Below are positions 46,115 through 54,791 of a DNA stretch of 64,000 nt, in pieces. The notes under the pieces were generated by a model. It was not told where the DNA came from. It saw only the letters and a program-made list of their open reading frames with translations, and searched no databases. The stretch's first letter is position 1. Each line of letters starts with the position of its first letter. Origin of the DNA: Nocardia sp. CDC159 (GTDB lineage: Bacteria; Actinomycetota; Actinomycetes; Mycobacteriales; Mycobacteriaceae); contig NZ_JAMRXH010000002.1 of assembly GCF_023740735.1 (NCBI RefSeq), positions 496,001 to 560,000 of the forward strand, written 5' to 3'. Position numbers and translations under genes: made by a program.

Positions 46115-46912
46115 TCAGGACCGAGGTCGGCTGCGCAGATAGGCCAGTTGGGCCTTGACGGAGCTGCGGGCGGCCGGCCAGAGCCGCTTGTCGACATCGG
46201 CGTAGACGCGCGCGACGATCTGCAGCGGGCGGGCATTCGGCCCGAGTTCGCGCAGTGCCTCTCGCACCTGGTCCAGACGTTCCTGCCGATGGCGGATGTA
46301 GTAATCGATCACCGGTTTCGCGTCCGGGTGATCGGGGCCGTGCGCCGGTAGCAGGGCCCGGCCCGCGGCCAGTGCGGCCAGCCGGTCCAGCGACGCGAGA
46401 TAGTCCCCCAGCGCGCCGTCGCGCGATTCCAGCACGGTTGTGCCGCTGCCGAGCACCGTATCGCCGGTCAGCAGGTCGTCGTCGAGTACGAAACTCACCG
46501 AATCCCGCGTGTGGCCCGGGGTGGCGAGCACCGTGATGCGCAGGCCCGCGGCCTCGATCACCTCGCCGTCGGCCAGCGTCGCATCGGCTCCGTGCAGAAA
46601 TTTGGGGTCGTAGGAGCGGACCGGGGTTCCGGTCAGCCGCACCAGGCGATCGATGCCGCCGGTGTGATCGTGATGGTGGTGGGTGATCAGCGTCAGCGCG
46701 ATCCTGCCGTCGGTCGCCCGCGCGATGGCCTCGCTGTGCCCCTTGTCCTTGGGCCCCGGATCGACCACGACGTAGTCGGACCGATCCGGAGCGCGCAGCA
46801 GCCACGTGTTGGTGCCCTGCAGGGTCATCTGATTCGGATTGTTCGCCAGCAGCACCGACGCGCTCGCCGTGACCGGGCGCACCTGCCCGTACGCGGGATG
46901 GGTGAGGCTCAT
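46115..46912 (-). CDS. Metallo-beta-lactamase-fold hydrolase
   Basis: A 265-residue MBL-fold protein with the metal-binding HHHHDH in LITHHHHDHTGG and later ligands GHT and GDTVLGSG. LPAHGPDHPD near residue 190 is typical of the LACTB2/Rv3677c-like subgroup, some members of which are endoribonucleases or glyoxalase II-like thioesterases. Starts ATG; converges on crp. Confidence 0.88.
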   Translation of the reverse strand: MSLTHPAYGQVRPVTASASVLLANNPNQMTLQGTNTWLLRAPDRSDYVVVDPGPKDKGHSEAIARATDGRIALTLITHHHHDHTGGIDRLVRLTGTPVRSYDPKFLHGADATLADGEVIEAAGLRITVLATPGHTRDSVSFVLDDDLLTGDTVLGSGTTVLESRDGALGDYLASLDRLAALAAGRALLPAHGPDHPDAKPVIDYYIRHRQERLDQVREALRELGPNARPLQIVARVYADVDKRLWPAARSSVKAQLAYLRSRPRS

Positions 46913-46958
46913 AAAGCTCCTAACGCGCGGCGCCGCAACGATCTTCCATCGGATCTGC

Positions 46959-47426
46959 TTACCGCACCTCGGCGATGAGCTCCACCTCGACGGGGGTGTT
47001 CTTGGGCAGTTCGAAGACGCCGACGGCCGAGCGGGCGTGTACCCCGGCCTCGCCGAGGACCTCGTGCAGGAACTCCGACGCGCCGTTGATCACCAGCGGC
47101 TGATCGTTGAAACCCGGTGCGGAGGCGACGAATCCGACCACCTTCACGATCCGCGTGACATTGTCCAGGCCGACCAGGGCGTCGACCGCGGCCAGGGCGT
47201 TGAGCGCGCACAGCTTGGCCGCTTCCCGGCCCTGGTCGAGGCTCACCTCCGCGCCCACCTTGCCGGTCGCGGACAGCTCGCCGTTCACGAACGGCAACTG
47301 TCCGGAGGTGTAGACGAACGAACCCGAGCGCAGGGCCGGAATGTAGGCACCGGCCGGGGGCGCCACCGGCGGCAGCTCCAGGCCGAGGCGCTCCAGGTTC
47401 TTACGCCACGGCGTCGAGTCGGTCAT
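46959..47426 (-). CDS. RidA-family (YjgF/YER057c/UK114) protein
   Basis: A 155-residue protein with the family pattern GSFVYTSGQLPFVNGEL and NVTRIVKVVGFVAS. The Arg near the C-terminus that hydrolyses reactive imines in RidA proper is replaced by a more divergent sequence, so this may be the Rid subfamily with an unknown role. The ATG (47426) overlaps the upstream stop by one base (TGATG). Matches Rv3678c. Confidence 0.83.
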   Translation of the reverse strand: MTDSTPWRKNLERLGLELPPVAPPAGAYIPALRSGSFVYTSGQLPFVNGELSATGKVGAEVSLDQGREAAKLCALNALAAVDALVGLDNVTRIVKVVGFVASAPGFNDQPLVINGASEFLHEVLGEAGVHARSAVGVFELPKNTPVEVELIAEVR

Positions 47427-47590
47427 CAACGCTTCTCCCGCTTCAGATAGGCGACGTGCTGCTCACCGGTCGGGCCGGGCAGCACCGTGACGAGCTCCCA
47501 GCCGTCGGCGCCCCACTGGTCCAGAATCTGCTTGGTCGCATGGGTCAGCAGCGGCACCGTCGCGTACTCCCACAGGGTCACATCACTCAT
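47426..47590 (-). CDS. DUF4177-like small protein
   Basis: A 54-residue frame translated from the minus strand: MSDVTLWEYATVPLLTHATK then QILDQWGADGWELVTVLPGP, ending EQHVAYLKREKR. The WEYATVPL, QWGADGWELV and KR end are the DUF4177 pattern. It overlaps the RidA gene by one base (TGATG) and the pair corresponds to the small gene next to Rv3678c. Ribosome binding site weak. Confidence 0.8.
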   Translation of the reverse strand: MSDVTLWEYATVPLLTHATKQILDQWGADGWELVTVLPGPTGEQHVAYLKREKR

Positions 47591-47712
47591 GGGGCCGAGC
47601 GTAGTGGGAAACCGACGACGCAGCTCACGCGCCTGCGAAACGCGATGTGGCGAGAAGAACAGTCGGCGCGGTCTATGGCCACGATTTCATAACGGGTTAT
47701 AGGCTCGCGAAG

Positions 47713-48753
47713 GTGGGAGTACCGACAGCAGTGCCCGTTTCGGCGGAACCGGGGCTGAAACGAGGGTGGCCGGGACGCGCGGACAGGGCTCGCCTGCATT
47801 ACGTCTCCGGCAAGGGCGGGACCGGAAAATCCACGGTGTCGGCGGCTTTGGCGCTCGCGCTGGCGGCCGGGGGGCGGCGCGTCCTGCTGGTGGAGGTGGA
47901 GGGGCGGCAGTCGATCGCCCAGCTGTTCGACCTGCCGCCGCTACCACCCACCGAGACCAAGATCGCGACCGCGGACGGCGGCGGCGAGGTGGTGGCCCTG
48001 GCGCTCGACATCGAGCACGCCTTCCTCGAGTACCTCGACATGTTCTACAACCTCGGTTTCGCCGGGCGGGCCATGCGGCGCATGGGCGCCATCGAATTCG
48101 TCACCACGATCGCACCGGGTCTGCGCGATGTCATCCTGACCGGCAAGATCAAGGAATGCGCTGTGCGCGTGGACAAGTCGTCGGGGCGGCCGGTGTACGA
48201 CGAGGTGGTCGTCGACGCGCCGCCGACCGGCCGGATCGCGAGCTTCCTCGACGTCACCAAGGCCATGGCCGAGGTCGCCAAGGGCGGGCCGATCGCCTCG
48301 CAGGCCGAGGGCGTGTCCAGCCTGCTGCACTCCGATCAGACGGTGGTGCATCTGGTCACCCTGCTCGAGGCGCTGCCGGTGCAGGAAACCGCCGACGCCG
48401 TCGCGGAACTGACCGGCGCCGATTTCCGAATCGGCACCGTGATCGTGAATCGGGCCACCGAGGGCTTCCTGCCCGCCGAGCTGCGCGCCCGCGCCGCGGC
48501 CGGTGAGCTGGACACCGAGGCGCTGCGCGCGGGCCTGCGGGCCGCCGGAGTCACGCTGTCCGACAGCGATTTCCAGGGCCTGCTGCGCGAGGCGATCGAA
48601 CATTCGGCCACGCTGCAGGCCCAGGACGTCAGCTCGGCCGAACTGGCCAAGGTCGACATCAGCCGCCTGTACCTGCCCGCACTGCCCGACGGGATGGATC
48701 TGGGCGGGCTGTACGAATTGGCCGAACATCTGAGCGAGCAGGGAGTCCGGTGA
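47713..48753 (+). CDS. ArsA/GET3-like ATPase (Rv3679-like)
   Basis: About 346 residues with a deviant Walker A ([20 protein letters not shown]), the switch [12 protein letters not shown] and the switch [15 protein letters not shown]. It pairs with the next gene, as in M. tuberculosis Rv3679/Rv3680, a heterocomplex reported to take part in tolerance of reactive compounds and glycerol. The start is uncertain: GTG at 47713 or 47731. TATAGG at 47698 could be a -10 box giving a nearly leaderless transcript. Confidence 0.88.
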   Translation: MGVPTAVPVSAEPGLKRGWPGRADRARLHYVSGKGGTGKSTVSAALALALAAGGRRVLLVEVEGRQSIAQLFDLPPLPPTETKIATADGGGEVVALALDIEHAFLEYLDMFYNLGFAGRAMRRMGAIEFVTTIAPGLRDVILTGKIKECAVRVDKSSGRPVYDEVVVDAPPTGRIASFLDVTKAMAEVAKGGPIASQAEGVSSLLHSDQTVVHLVTLLEALPVQETADAVAELTGADFRIGTVIVNRATEGFLPAELRARAAAGELDTEALRAGLRAAGVTLSDSDFQGLLREAIEHSATLQAQDVSSAELAKVDISRLYLPALPDGMDLGGLYELAEHLSEQGVR

Positions 48754-49922
48754 TGACAGCCCCTAGTTCCCTGCTGCCCCCTAACATTGCCCCCCTTGAC
48801 ATCTCGCGCATCATCGACGACCCGACCGCGCGGGTCGTGGTCTGCTGCGGGTCCGGCGGCGTGGGCAAGACCACCACGGCCGCGGCCATTGCCCTGCGCG
48901 CCGCCGAACGCGGCCGCAAGGTCGTCGTGCTCACCATCGATCCGGCCCGCCGCCTCGCGCAGTCGCTGGGCGTGAGCGATCTGGGCAATGTGCCGCAGCG
49001 AGTGCGGTTGGGTCCCGAGGCCCGGGGCGAGCTGTACGCGATGATGCTGAACATGCGCCGCACCTTCGACGAGATGGTGCTCGAACACACCAGCCCGGAG
49101 AAGGCCGAGCAGATCTTCGCCAACCCCTTCTATCAGACCGTCGCCTCCTCCTTCGGCGGAACGCAGGAGTACATGGCGATGGAGAAGCTGGGACAGCTGG
49201 CCGGGCGGCGCGAGTGGGATCTGATCGTGGTCGACACGCCGCCCTCGCGCAACGCGCTGGACTTCCTCGACGCACCCAAGCGGCTCGGAAACTTCCTCAA
49301 CGGCCGGATGATTCGTGTGATCATGGCGCCCGGCCGGGGCGTGGGCCGGTTCGTGACGGGTGCGATGAGTCTGGCGGTGCGCGGCGTGTCCACGATCGTG
49401 GGCGGTCAGATGCTCAAGGACGCCTCGCTGTTCCTGCAGTCACTGGAGTCGATGTTCGGCGGCTTCCAGGACCGGGCGGAGCGCACCTACGCCATGCTGT
49501 CGCGGCCGGGCACGCATTTCGTGGTGGTGGCGGCCGCGGAACCGGATGCGCTGCGTGAGGCGTCGTTCTTCGTGGATCGGCTCTCGACCGACCGGATGCC
49601 GCTGGCCGGGCTGGTGCTCAACCGCACCCACCCGGCCCTGTGCTCGCTGTCGCCCGAGCACGCCCTCGCCGCGGCGGATCGGCTCGCGACCGACGGATCC
49701 CCCGCCGACGCGGCCGCCGAGCCGAACGCGTTGGCCGCGGAGGTGCTGCGCATCCACGCCCATCGGGCGAGCACCGCCAAGCGGGAACAGCATCTGCTGC
49801 ACCGATTCACCGGCGCGCACCCGCGCGTGCCGATCGTCGCGGTGACCGCGCTGCCGTTCGAGGTGTCGGATCTGGACGCCCTGCGCGCCGTCGGCGATCA
49901 ACTGACCGGCCCCCCGCGCTAG
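48753..49922 (+). CDS. ArsA/GET3-like ATPase (Rv3680-like)
   Basis: A 389-residue partner ATPase: Walker [21 protein letters not shown], then [16 protein letters not shown] (A-loop Asp) and [20 protein letters not shown] (switch II). It overlaps the upstream gene by TGATG, with GGGAG upstream, so the two are made together. Annotated in relatives as an anion-transporter ATPase, although no membrane partner lies here. Confidence 0.9.
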   Translation: MTAPSSLLPPNIAPLDISRIIDDPTARVVVCCGSGGVGKTTTAAAIALRAAERGRKVVVLTIDPARRLAQSLGVSDLGNVPQRVRLGPEARGELYAMMLNMRRTFDEMVLEHTSPEKAEQIFANPFYQTVASSFGGTQEYMAMEKLGQLAGRREWDLIVVDTPPSRNALDFLDAPKRLGNFLNGRMIRVIMAPGRGVGRFVTGAMSLAVRGVSTIVGGQMLKDASLFLQSLESMFGGFQDRAERTYAMLSRPGTHFVVVAAAEPDALREASFFVDRLSTDRMPLAGLVLNRTHPALCSLSPEHALAAADRLATDGSPADAAAEPNALAAEVLRIHAHRASTAKREQHLLHRFTGAHPRVPIVAVTALPFEVSDLDALRAVGDQLTGPPR

Positions 49923-49926
49923 CTCG

Positions 49927-49964
49927 AAAAACGGTCCGAGCCCGCATCGGCGGGCTCGGACCGT
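49927..49964. terminator. Strong hairpin between convergent ATPase and whiB4
   Basis: ACGGTCCGAGCCCGC (49931-49945) pairs perfectly with GCGGGCTCGGACCGT (49950-49964) across a 4-nt loop. On the minus strand the stem is followed by TTTTT (complement of AAAAA at 49927-49931), giving an intrinsic terminator for whiB4; the plus strand probably uses the same hairpin. Confidence 0.8.
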
Positions 49965-49980
49965 ACTGGACGCACAACCC

Positions 49981-50304
49981 CTACATCGCAACCTTCTGCT
50001 GACGCTGGGCACGGAAGAAGTCCGCCCAGGACGTCACCTCCGGATGCTGCTTCAGCAGCGCCCGCCGCTGCCGTTCGGTCATTCCACCCCACACACCGAA
50101 CTCCACTCGATTGTCCAGGGCGTCGGCACCGCACTCCATCAACACCGGGCAGTGTCGGCAGATTGTCGCCGCCTTGCGCTGAGCCGCGCCGCGCACGAAC
50201 AGCTGATCGGGATCTACTTCCTTGCATCGGGCCTGGGACACCCAGGCGATTCTCGCTTCGGCCTGCTCCACGTCCAATCGAGCGATCGGGGTAGTCATGT
50301 GCAT
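49981..50304 (-). CDS. whiB4: WhiB-family iron-sulfur regulator WhiB4
   Basis: A 107-residue Wbl protein. The four cysteines are in ARCKEV and CRHCPVLMEC (CX2CX5C), with the GVWGG turn (VEFGVWGGMTERQRRALL) typical of the family. WhiB4 in M. tuberculosis is a redox-sensing DNA-binding protein that influences antioxidant and antibiotic responses. The ATG at 50304 (MHMTTPIARLD) with AAGGGG about eight bases upstream is preferred; MTTP at 50298 is possible. Divergent from ponA2. Confidence 0.93.
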   Translation of the reverse strand: MHMTTPIARLDVEQAEARIAWVSQARCKEVDPDQLFVRGAAQRKAATICRHCPVLMECGADALDNRVEFGVWGGMTERQRRALLKQHPEVTSWADFFRAQRQQKVAM

Positions 50305-50693
50305 TTGGTGTGCCCCTTTGCAGTCCGAACACCGGGTCAACGGCGCTCCAGAATCGCGTGCAGTGCGCAGTAACCCAACCCCACTGCGTTCTGCACCACA
50401 TTCCACTTTGAGTGTTAGCTCTATCACACTGGGTTCTCAATCTAGGTAAAGGTATGGCGCCTGCGCAAGACCGTCTCGGGAATTTTTGGTACGACCGTCC
50501 CTGCAAATTCCTGACAGCACCGGACAGGCGGGAACCAACCGGACGACACGCCCGTTGACGATGGTCGCGACTCGCCGGAGGAGTGTCCTAAGACACACAG
50601 GAAGTGACTGTTCGGTAGCTCGGAAACGGACGCGGTGGTCACCGCGCGACGGCCCACCGCGCGAGATCGAGTCGTGCCTTTAGGCTTGGGGTC
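50305..50693. promoter_or_regulatory. Divergent whiB4/ponA2 control region
   Basis: About 390 bp with no supported gene. It must hold promoters for both genes. The AT-richer stretch around 50400-50460 (AGCTCTATCACACTGGGTTC, AATCTAGGTAAAGG) is a likely promoter zone; I cannot assign boxes firmly. Confidence 0.45.
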
Positions 50694-53066
50694 GTGCCGA
50701 TCTCACAAACGCTCGCGAGGCTGGCCGGTGCGTGCGTCCTGGCGGCCGTGCTCATCGCCGGGCTGCTGTTCCCTCTGGCCGGCGGTTTCGGGTTCGTCTC
50801 CAACCGGGCCGCCGATGCCGTCGACAACGTCTCCGCGGAACTGGTCGAGGGCACCGTGCCCGCGGTGTCCACGATGGTCGACGCGAACGGGACGCCCTTC
50901 GCCTGGCTCTACGAGCAGCGGCGCTTCGAGGTGCCCAAAGACAAGATCTCCAACGATATGAAGCTGGCGATCGTGTCCATCGAGGACAAGCGCTTCGCCG
51001 AGCACGGCGGCGTGGACTGGCAGGGCACACTGCGCGCGTTCCTACGCAACTCCTCCAGCGGAGAGGTGCAGCAGGGCGGTTCGACCATCGACCAGCAGTA
51101 TGTGAAGAACTATCAGCTGCTGGTGGTGGCCAAGACCGACGCCGAGCGCCGCGCCGCCATCGAGACCACGCCCGCGCGCAAGCTGCGCGAGATCCGGCTG
51201 GCGCTGACGCTGGAGAAGGAGCTCACCAAGGACGAGATCCTCACCCGCTACCTGAATCTGGTGCCGTTCGGCAACGGCTCCTACGGCGTGCAGGACGCGG
51301 CCCAGACCTATTTCGGCGTGGACGCCAAGGATCTGTCCGTCCCTCAGGCCGCGATGCTGGCGGGCATGGTCCAGTCCAGCTCGAAACTGAACCCGTACAC
51401 CAACCCCAAGGGCGTGCTGGAGCGGCGGAACACGGTGCTGGACACGATGATCCAGAACATCCCCAGCCGCGCCGAGGAGTTCCGCGCCGCCAAGGCGCTG
51501 CCGCTAGGGGTCTTGCCGGAGCCGAAGGGGTTGCCACGCGGCTGCATCGCCGCCGCTGATCGCGGCTTCTTCTGCGATTACGCGCTGCAGTACCTGCAGA
51601 ACGCGGGCATCAGCAAGGATCAGATCGACAAGGGGGGTTATCTGATCCGCACCAATCTCGATCCGGCCGTGCAGAACTCGGTCAAGGCGTCGGTCAACTC
51701 GGTGACCAATCCGCGCCTGGACGATATCGCCGAGGTCATGAGCATCATCGGCACCGGCCAGGATTCGCATCCGCTGCTGGCCATGGTGTCCAGCCGCGAT
51801 TACGGCCTGGACCAGGGCGCGCACCAGACCGTGCAGCCGCAGCCGTACTCGATGGTCGGCGACGGCGCGGGCTCGATCTTCAAGATCTTCACCACCGCCG
51901 CGGCCATGGAGAAGGGGCTGGGCATCAACGCTCAGCTGGATGTGCCGTCGTTCTTCAGCGCCAAGGGCATGGGCAACAGCGGCACGCCCGGCTGCCCGCC
52001 GGAGACCTACTGCGTCAAGAACGTCGGCAACTACAAGTCGCCGATGTCGGTCACCGAGGCGCTGGCCACCTCGCCGAATACCGCGTTCGTCAAGCTGATT
52101 CAGGACGTCGGGGTCACCCCGACCGTGGATATGGCGGTCCGGCTCGGCATGCGCTCCTACACTCAGCCGGGCAGCTCCGGGCACGGCAACCAGAGCCTGG
52201 CCGACATGGTCAAACAGCAAAATCTGGGTTCGTTCACCCTCGGCCCGTTCCCGATCAACCCGCTGGAGCTGTCCAATGTGGCCGCGACGCTGGCCTCGGG
52301 CGGCAAGTGGTGCCCGCCGAATCCGATCAAGGAGGTCGTCGACCGCTACGGCAAGCCGGTGCCGCTCACCCAGCAGGCCTGTGAGCAGGTCGTCGAGCCC
52401 GGCCTGGCGCACACCCTCGCCAATGCCATGAGCAAGGACGACATCAGCGGCACGGCGGCCGGGTCGGCGCGCGCGGCGGGCTGGAACGCGCCGCTGTCGG
52501 CGAAGACGGGAACCACCGAATCGCACCGGTCCTCGGCATTCCTCGGCTTCACCAATTCGCTCGCGGGCGCGGCCTACATCTACGGCGACTCGCCGACGCC
52601 GGGCGAGATCTGCTCGTTCCCCCTGCGCAGTTGCGGTGACGGAAATCTGTACGGCGGTAACGAACCGGCGCGCAGCTGGTTCCAGGGCATCAGGCCGGTG
52701 CTCGACCGCTTCCCGCCGCCCGCCCTGCCACCGCTGGACGACAAGTACGTGCGGGGCGCGAACAACTCACAGATCCCCGACGTCACCGGCATGACCGAGG
52801 CCGAGGCCCGCTCGACGCTGATCGGCGCGGGTTTCCAGGTCACGATGATCACCGTGCCCGGCTCCCAGGCCAAGGGCACGGTGCTGGGGACCACGCCGAA
52901 CGGGTCGGCGATTCCCGGATCGGTCATCACGGTGAATGTGAGTGACGGGACGCAGCGGGAGGCGCCGTCACCGGCGGGCGGGCCGCCACCGCCGCCGATA
53001 CCGGGCTTGCCCGCGCTGCCACCACCGCCGCGGCTGCCGCCGATCCCGATTCCGATTCCGCGGTAG
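50694..53066 (+). CDS. ponA2: Bifunctional penicillin-binding protein PonA2 with PASTA domain
   Basis: A 790-residue class A PBP: N-terminal membrane anchor (LAGACVLAAVLIAGLLFPLA), transglycosylase motifs (SIEDKRFAEHGGVDWQG, GGSTIDQQYVKN), and transpeptidase motifs SxxK in AGSIFKIFTT, SxN in TSPNTAFVK and KTG in SAKTGTTESH. One PASTA domain follows (PDVTGMTEAEARSTLIGAGF). A proline-rich tail ends the protein. It builds peptidoglycan; in mycobacteria PonA2 matters under stress and stationary growth. Matches Rv3682. Confidence 0.95.
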   Translation: MPISQTLARLAGACVLAAVLIAGLLFPLAGGFGFVSNRAADAVDNVSAELVEGTVPAVSTMVDANGTPFAWLYEQRRFEVPKDKISNDMKLAIVSIEDKRFAEHGGVDWQGTLRAFLRNSSSGEVQQGGSTIDQQYVKNYQLLVVAKTDAERRAAIETTPARKLREIRLALTLEKELTKDEILTRYLNLVPFGNGSYGVQDAAQTYFGVDAKDLSVPQAAMLAGMVQSSSKLNPYTNPKGVLERRNTVLDTMIQNIPSRAEEFRAAKALPLGVLPEPKGLPRGCIAAADRGFFCDYALQYLQNAGISKDQIDKGGYLIRTNLDPAVQNSVKASVNSVTNPRLDDIAEVMSIIGTGQDSHPLLAMVSSRDYGLDQGAHQTVQPQPYSMVGDGAGSIFKIFTTAAAMEKGLGINAQLDVPSFFSAKGMGNSGTPGCPPETYCVKNVGNYKSPMSVTEALATSPNTAFVKLIQDVGVTPTVDMAVRLGMRSYTQPGSSGHGNQSLADMVKQQNLGSFTLGPFPINPLELSNVAATLASGGKWCPPNPIKEVVDRYGKPVPLTQQACEQVVEPGLAHTLANAMSKDDISGTAAGSARAAGWNAPLSAKTGTTESHRSSAFLGFTNSLAGAAYIYGDSPTPGEICSFPLRSCGDGNLYGGNEPARSWFQGIRPVLDRFPPPALPPLDDKYVRGANNSQIPDVTGMTEAEARSTLIGAGFQVTMITVPGSQAKGTVLGTTPNGSAIPGSVITVNVSDGTQREAPSPAGGPPPPPIPGLPALPPPPRLPPIPIPIPR

Positions 53067-53073
53067 GGGGCGG

Positions 53074-53157
53074 TCCCGTTATCCGGCCCTGGGGGCCGGA
53101 TAACGGGAACAGGGGCTGGATACGGATCGTGACCGGGCCGGATAACGGGAACAGGGG
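53074..53157 (+). terminator. Perfect 15-bp hairpin and a repeated half-copy after ponA2
   Basis: TCCCGTTATCCGGCC (53074-53088) pairs perfectly with GGCCGGATAACGGGA (53094-53108), with a 5-nt loop, 8 bp after the ponA2 stop. The second arm plus ACAGGGG recurs at 53136-53157. The hairpin is a likely terminator; the repeat may give alternative pairing. Confidence 0.7.
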
Positions 53158-53210
53158 TTGCCTACCCCGACCAGGGCCAGCAGCATGCCGGCCGGCGGCG
53201 CGGCGGTGGG

Positions 53211-53675
53211 TTAGAGGCGGGCCTTGACGGCCGCGGAGATGCGGGAGCCGTCGGCGCGGCCGTCGGCCAGGCGGGTGGCGACCTTCATGACCTGGCCGAT
53301 TTGCTTCATGCCCGGGCGTTCGCCGATTTCCTCGGCGACCTCGGCGATGGCGGTGTCGGCCAGGTTGGCGACCTCGGCCTCGGTGAGCGGGGTGGGCAGG
53401 TATTCGGCGATGATCTCCTCTTCGGCGCGTTCGTTGGCGGCCAGCTCGCCGCGCCCGGCCTGCTCGTAGACCAGCGCGGCCTCGTTGCGCTTCTTGGCCT
53501 CCTTGCTCAGCACGGCGATCACCTCGGCGTCGCCGAGTTCGCGCGCCTGCGGTCCGGCGACCTCGGCGTTCTGGACGGCGGCCAGCAGCATGCGCAGCGT
53601 GCTGGTGCGCAGCGCGTCCTTGCCCTTCATCGCGGCGGTGAGGTCGGCGCGCAGCTTGGCTTTGAGTTCCGTCAT
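53211..53675 (-). CDS. YqeY/GatB domain-containing protein
   Basis: A 154-residue helical protein of the GatB/YqeY family (MTELKAKLRADLTAAMKGKD then LRMLLAAVQNAEVA; C-terminal EEIGERPGMKQIGQVMKV). Stand-alone members have no known catalytic activity but resemble the tRNA-binding tail of GatB. Converges on ponA2. Confidence 0.9.
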   Translation of the reverse strand: MTELKAKLRADLTAAMKGKDALRTSTLRMLLAAVQNAEVAGPQARELGDAEVIAVLSKEAKKRNEAALVYEQAGRGELAANERAEEEIIAEYLPTPLTEAEVANLADTAIAEVAEEIGERPGMKQIGQVMKVATRLADGRADGSRISAAVKARL

Positions 53676-53789
53676 GGCCTCACGGTAACCGCTGCGCGCG
53701 GGCGCTCCCACCGCATTTGCGCCGCCCCTGCGTGTCCCTGTGCCCAACGGCACTCGGCGGAGATCACAGCGGTCGCCTATTCTGAGCGA

Positions 53790-54752
53790 ATGCCCGAACT
53801 CTCGTCTCCCGCACTCCGACGAGCCGCACTGGGCGCCGCCGGAGCCGCGGTGACCGGAATCGGTTACGCCTCGCTGATCGAGCGCAATGCCTTCGTCCTG
53901 CGTGAGGCGACGCTGCCGGTGCTGCCGCCGGGATCGTCCAGCCTGCGGGTGCTGCACCTCAGTGACCTGCACATGACCCCCGGGCAGAAGTTGAAGCAGG
54001 CGTGGGTGCGGGAGCTGGAGCGGCTGGAGCCGGATCTGGTGGTGAACACCGGCGACAATCTGGCGCATCCGCGCGCGGTGCCCGCCGTGGTGCAGTCGCT
54101 GTCGGGCCTGCTGTCGCGGCCGGGCCTGTTCGTCTTCGGCAGCAACGACTACTTCGCGCCGGTCCCGAAGAATCCGCTGAAGTACTTCAAGAAGAACCAC
54201 AAGCGCGTACACGGCGCCCCGCTGCCCTGGCAGGACCTTCGCGCGGCGTTCACCGAGCGCGGCTGGCTGGATCTGACCCATGTGCGCCGCGATCTCGAGG
54301 TGGCCGGAATCAAGATCTCGACCGCCGGGGTGGACGATCCCCACCTGCGCCGCGATCGCTACGACACCATCGCGGGTGCGCCGAACCCGCTGGCGGACCT
54401 GAGCATCGGCCTCACCCACTCCCCCGAGCCCCGGGTGCTGGACCGATTCGCCACCGACGGCTACGACCTGGTGCTGGCCGGGCATACCCACGGCGGCCAG
54501 CTCTGCCTGCCCGGCTTCGGCGCACTGGTCACCAACTGCGGCATCGATCGCTCCCGCGTCAAGGGGGCCTCACGCTGGGGCGCACACACCCGCCTGCACG
54601 TATCCGCCGGACTGGGCACCTCGCCGTGGGCGCCGTACCGGTTCTGCTGCAGGCCGGAGGCCACGCTGCTGACTCTCGTGGCCGCCCCGCCGAAACACCC
54701 GGCCGCCGACACCGGTCACGGGGTGTCGGCATCGGAGGCGGTCGCGCGCTAG
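53790..54752 (+). CDS. Metallophosphoesterase
   Basis: A 320-residue calcineurin-like phosphoesterase: LHLSDLHMTPG, then VNTGDNLAHP, GSNDYFAP and AGHTHGGQLCLPGFG. The N-terminus is a signal-anchor-like stretch (LRRAALGAAGAAVTGIGYA). Matches Rv3683. It probably hydrolyses phosphodiesters at the membrane, but the substrate is not defined. Confidence 0.9.
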   Translation: MPELSSPALRRAALGAAGAAVTGIGYASLIERNAFVLREATLPVLPPGSSSLRVLHLSDLHMTPGQKLKQAWVRELERLEPDLVVNTGDNLAHPRAVPAVVQSLSGLLSRPGLFVFGSNDYFAPVPKNPLKYFKKNHKRVHGAPLPWQDLRAAFTERGWLDLTHVRRDLEVAGIKISTAGVDDPHLRRDRYDTIAGAPNPLADLSIGLTHSPEPRVLDRFATDGYDLVLAGHTHGGQLCLPGFGALVTNCGIDRSRVKGASRWGAHTRLHVSAGLGTSPWAPYRFCCRPEATLLTLVAAPPKHPAADTGHGVSASEAVAR

Positions 54753-54791
54753 GGTTGCGCGCCGGTCTGGAACGTCAGGTAGGGGACGAGG

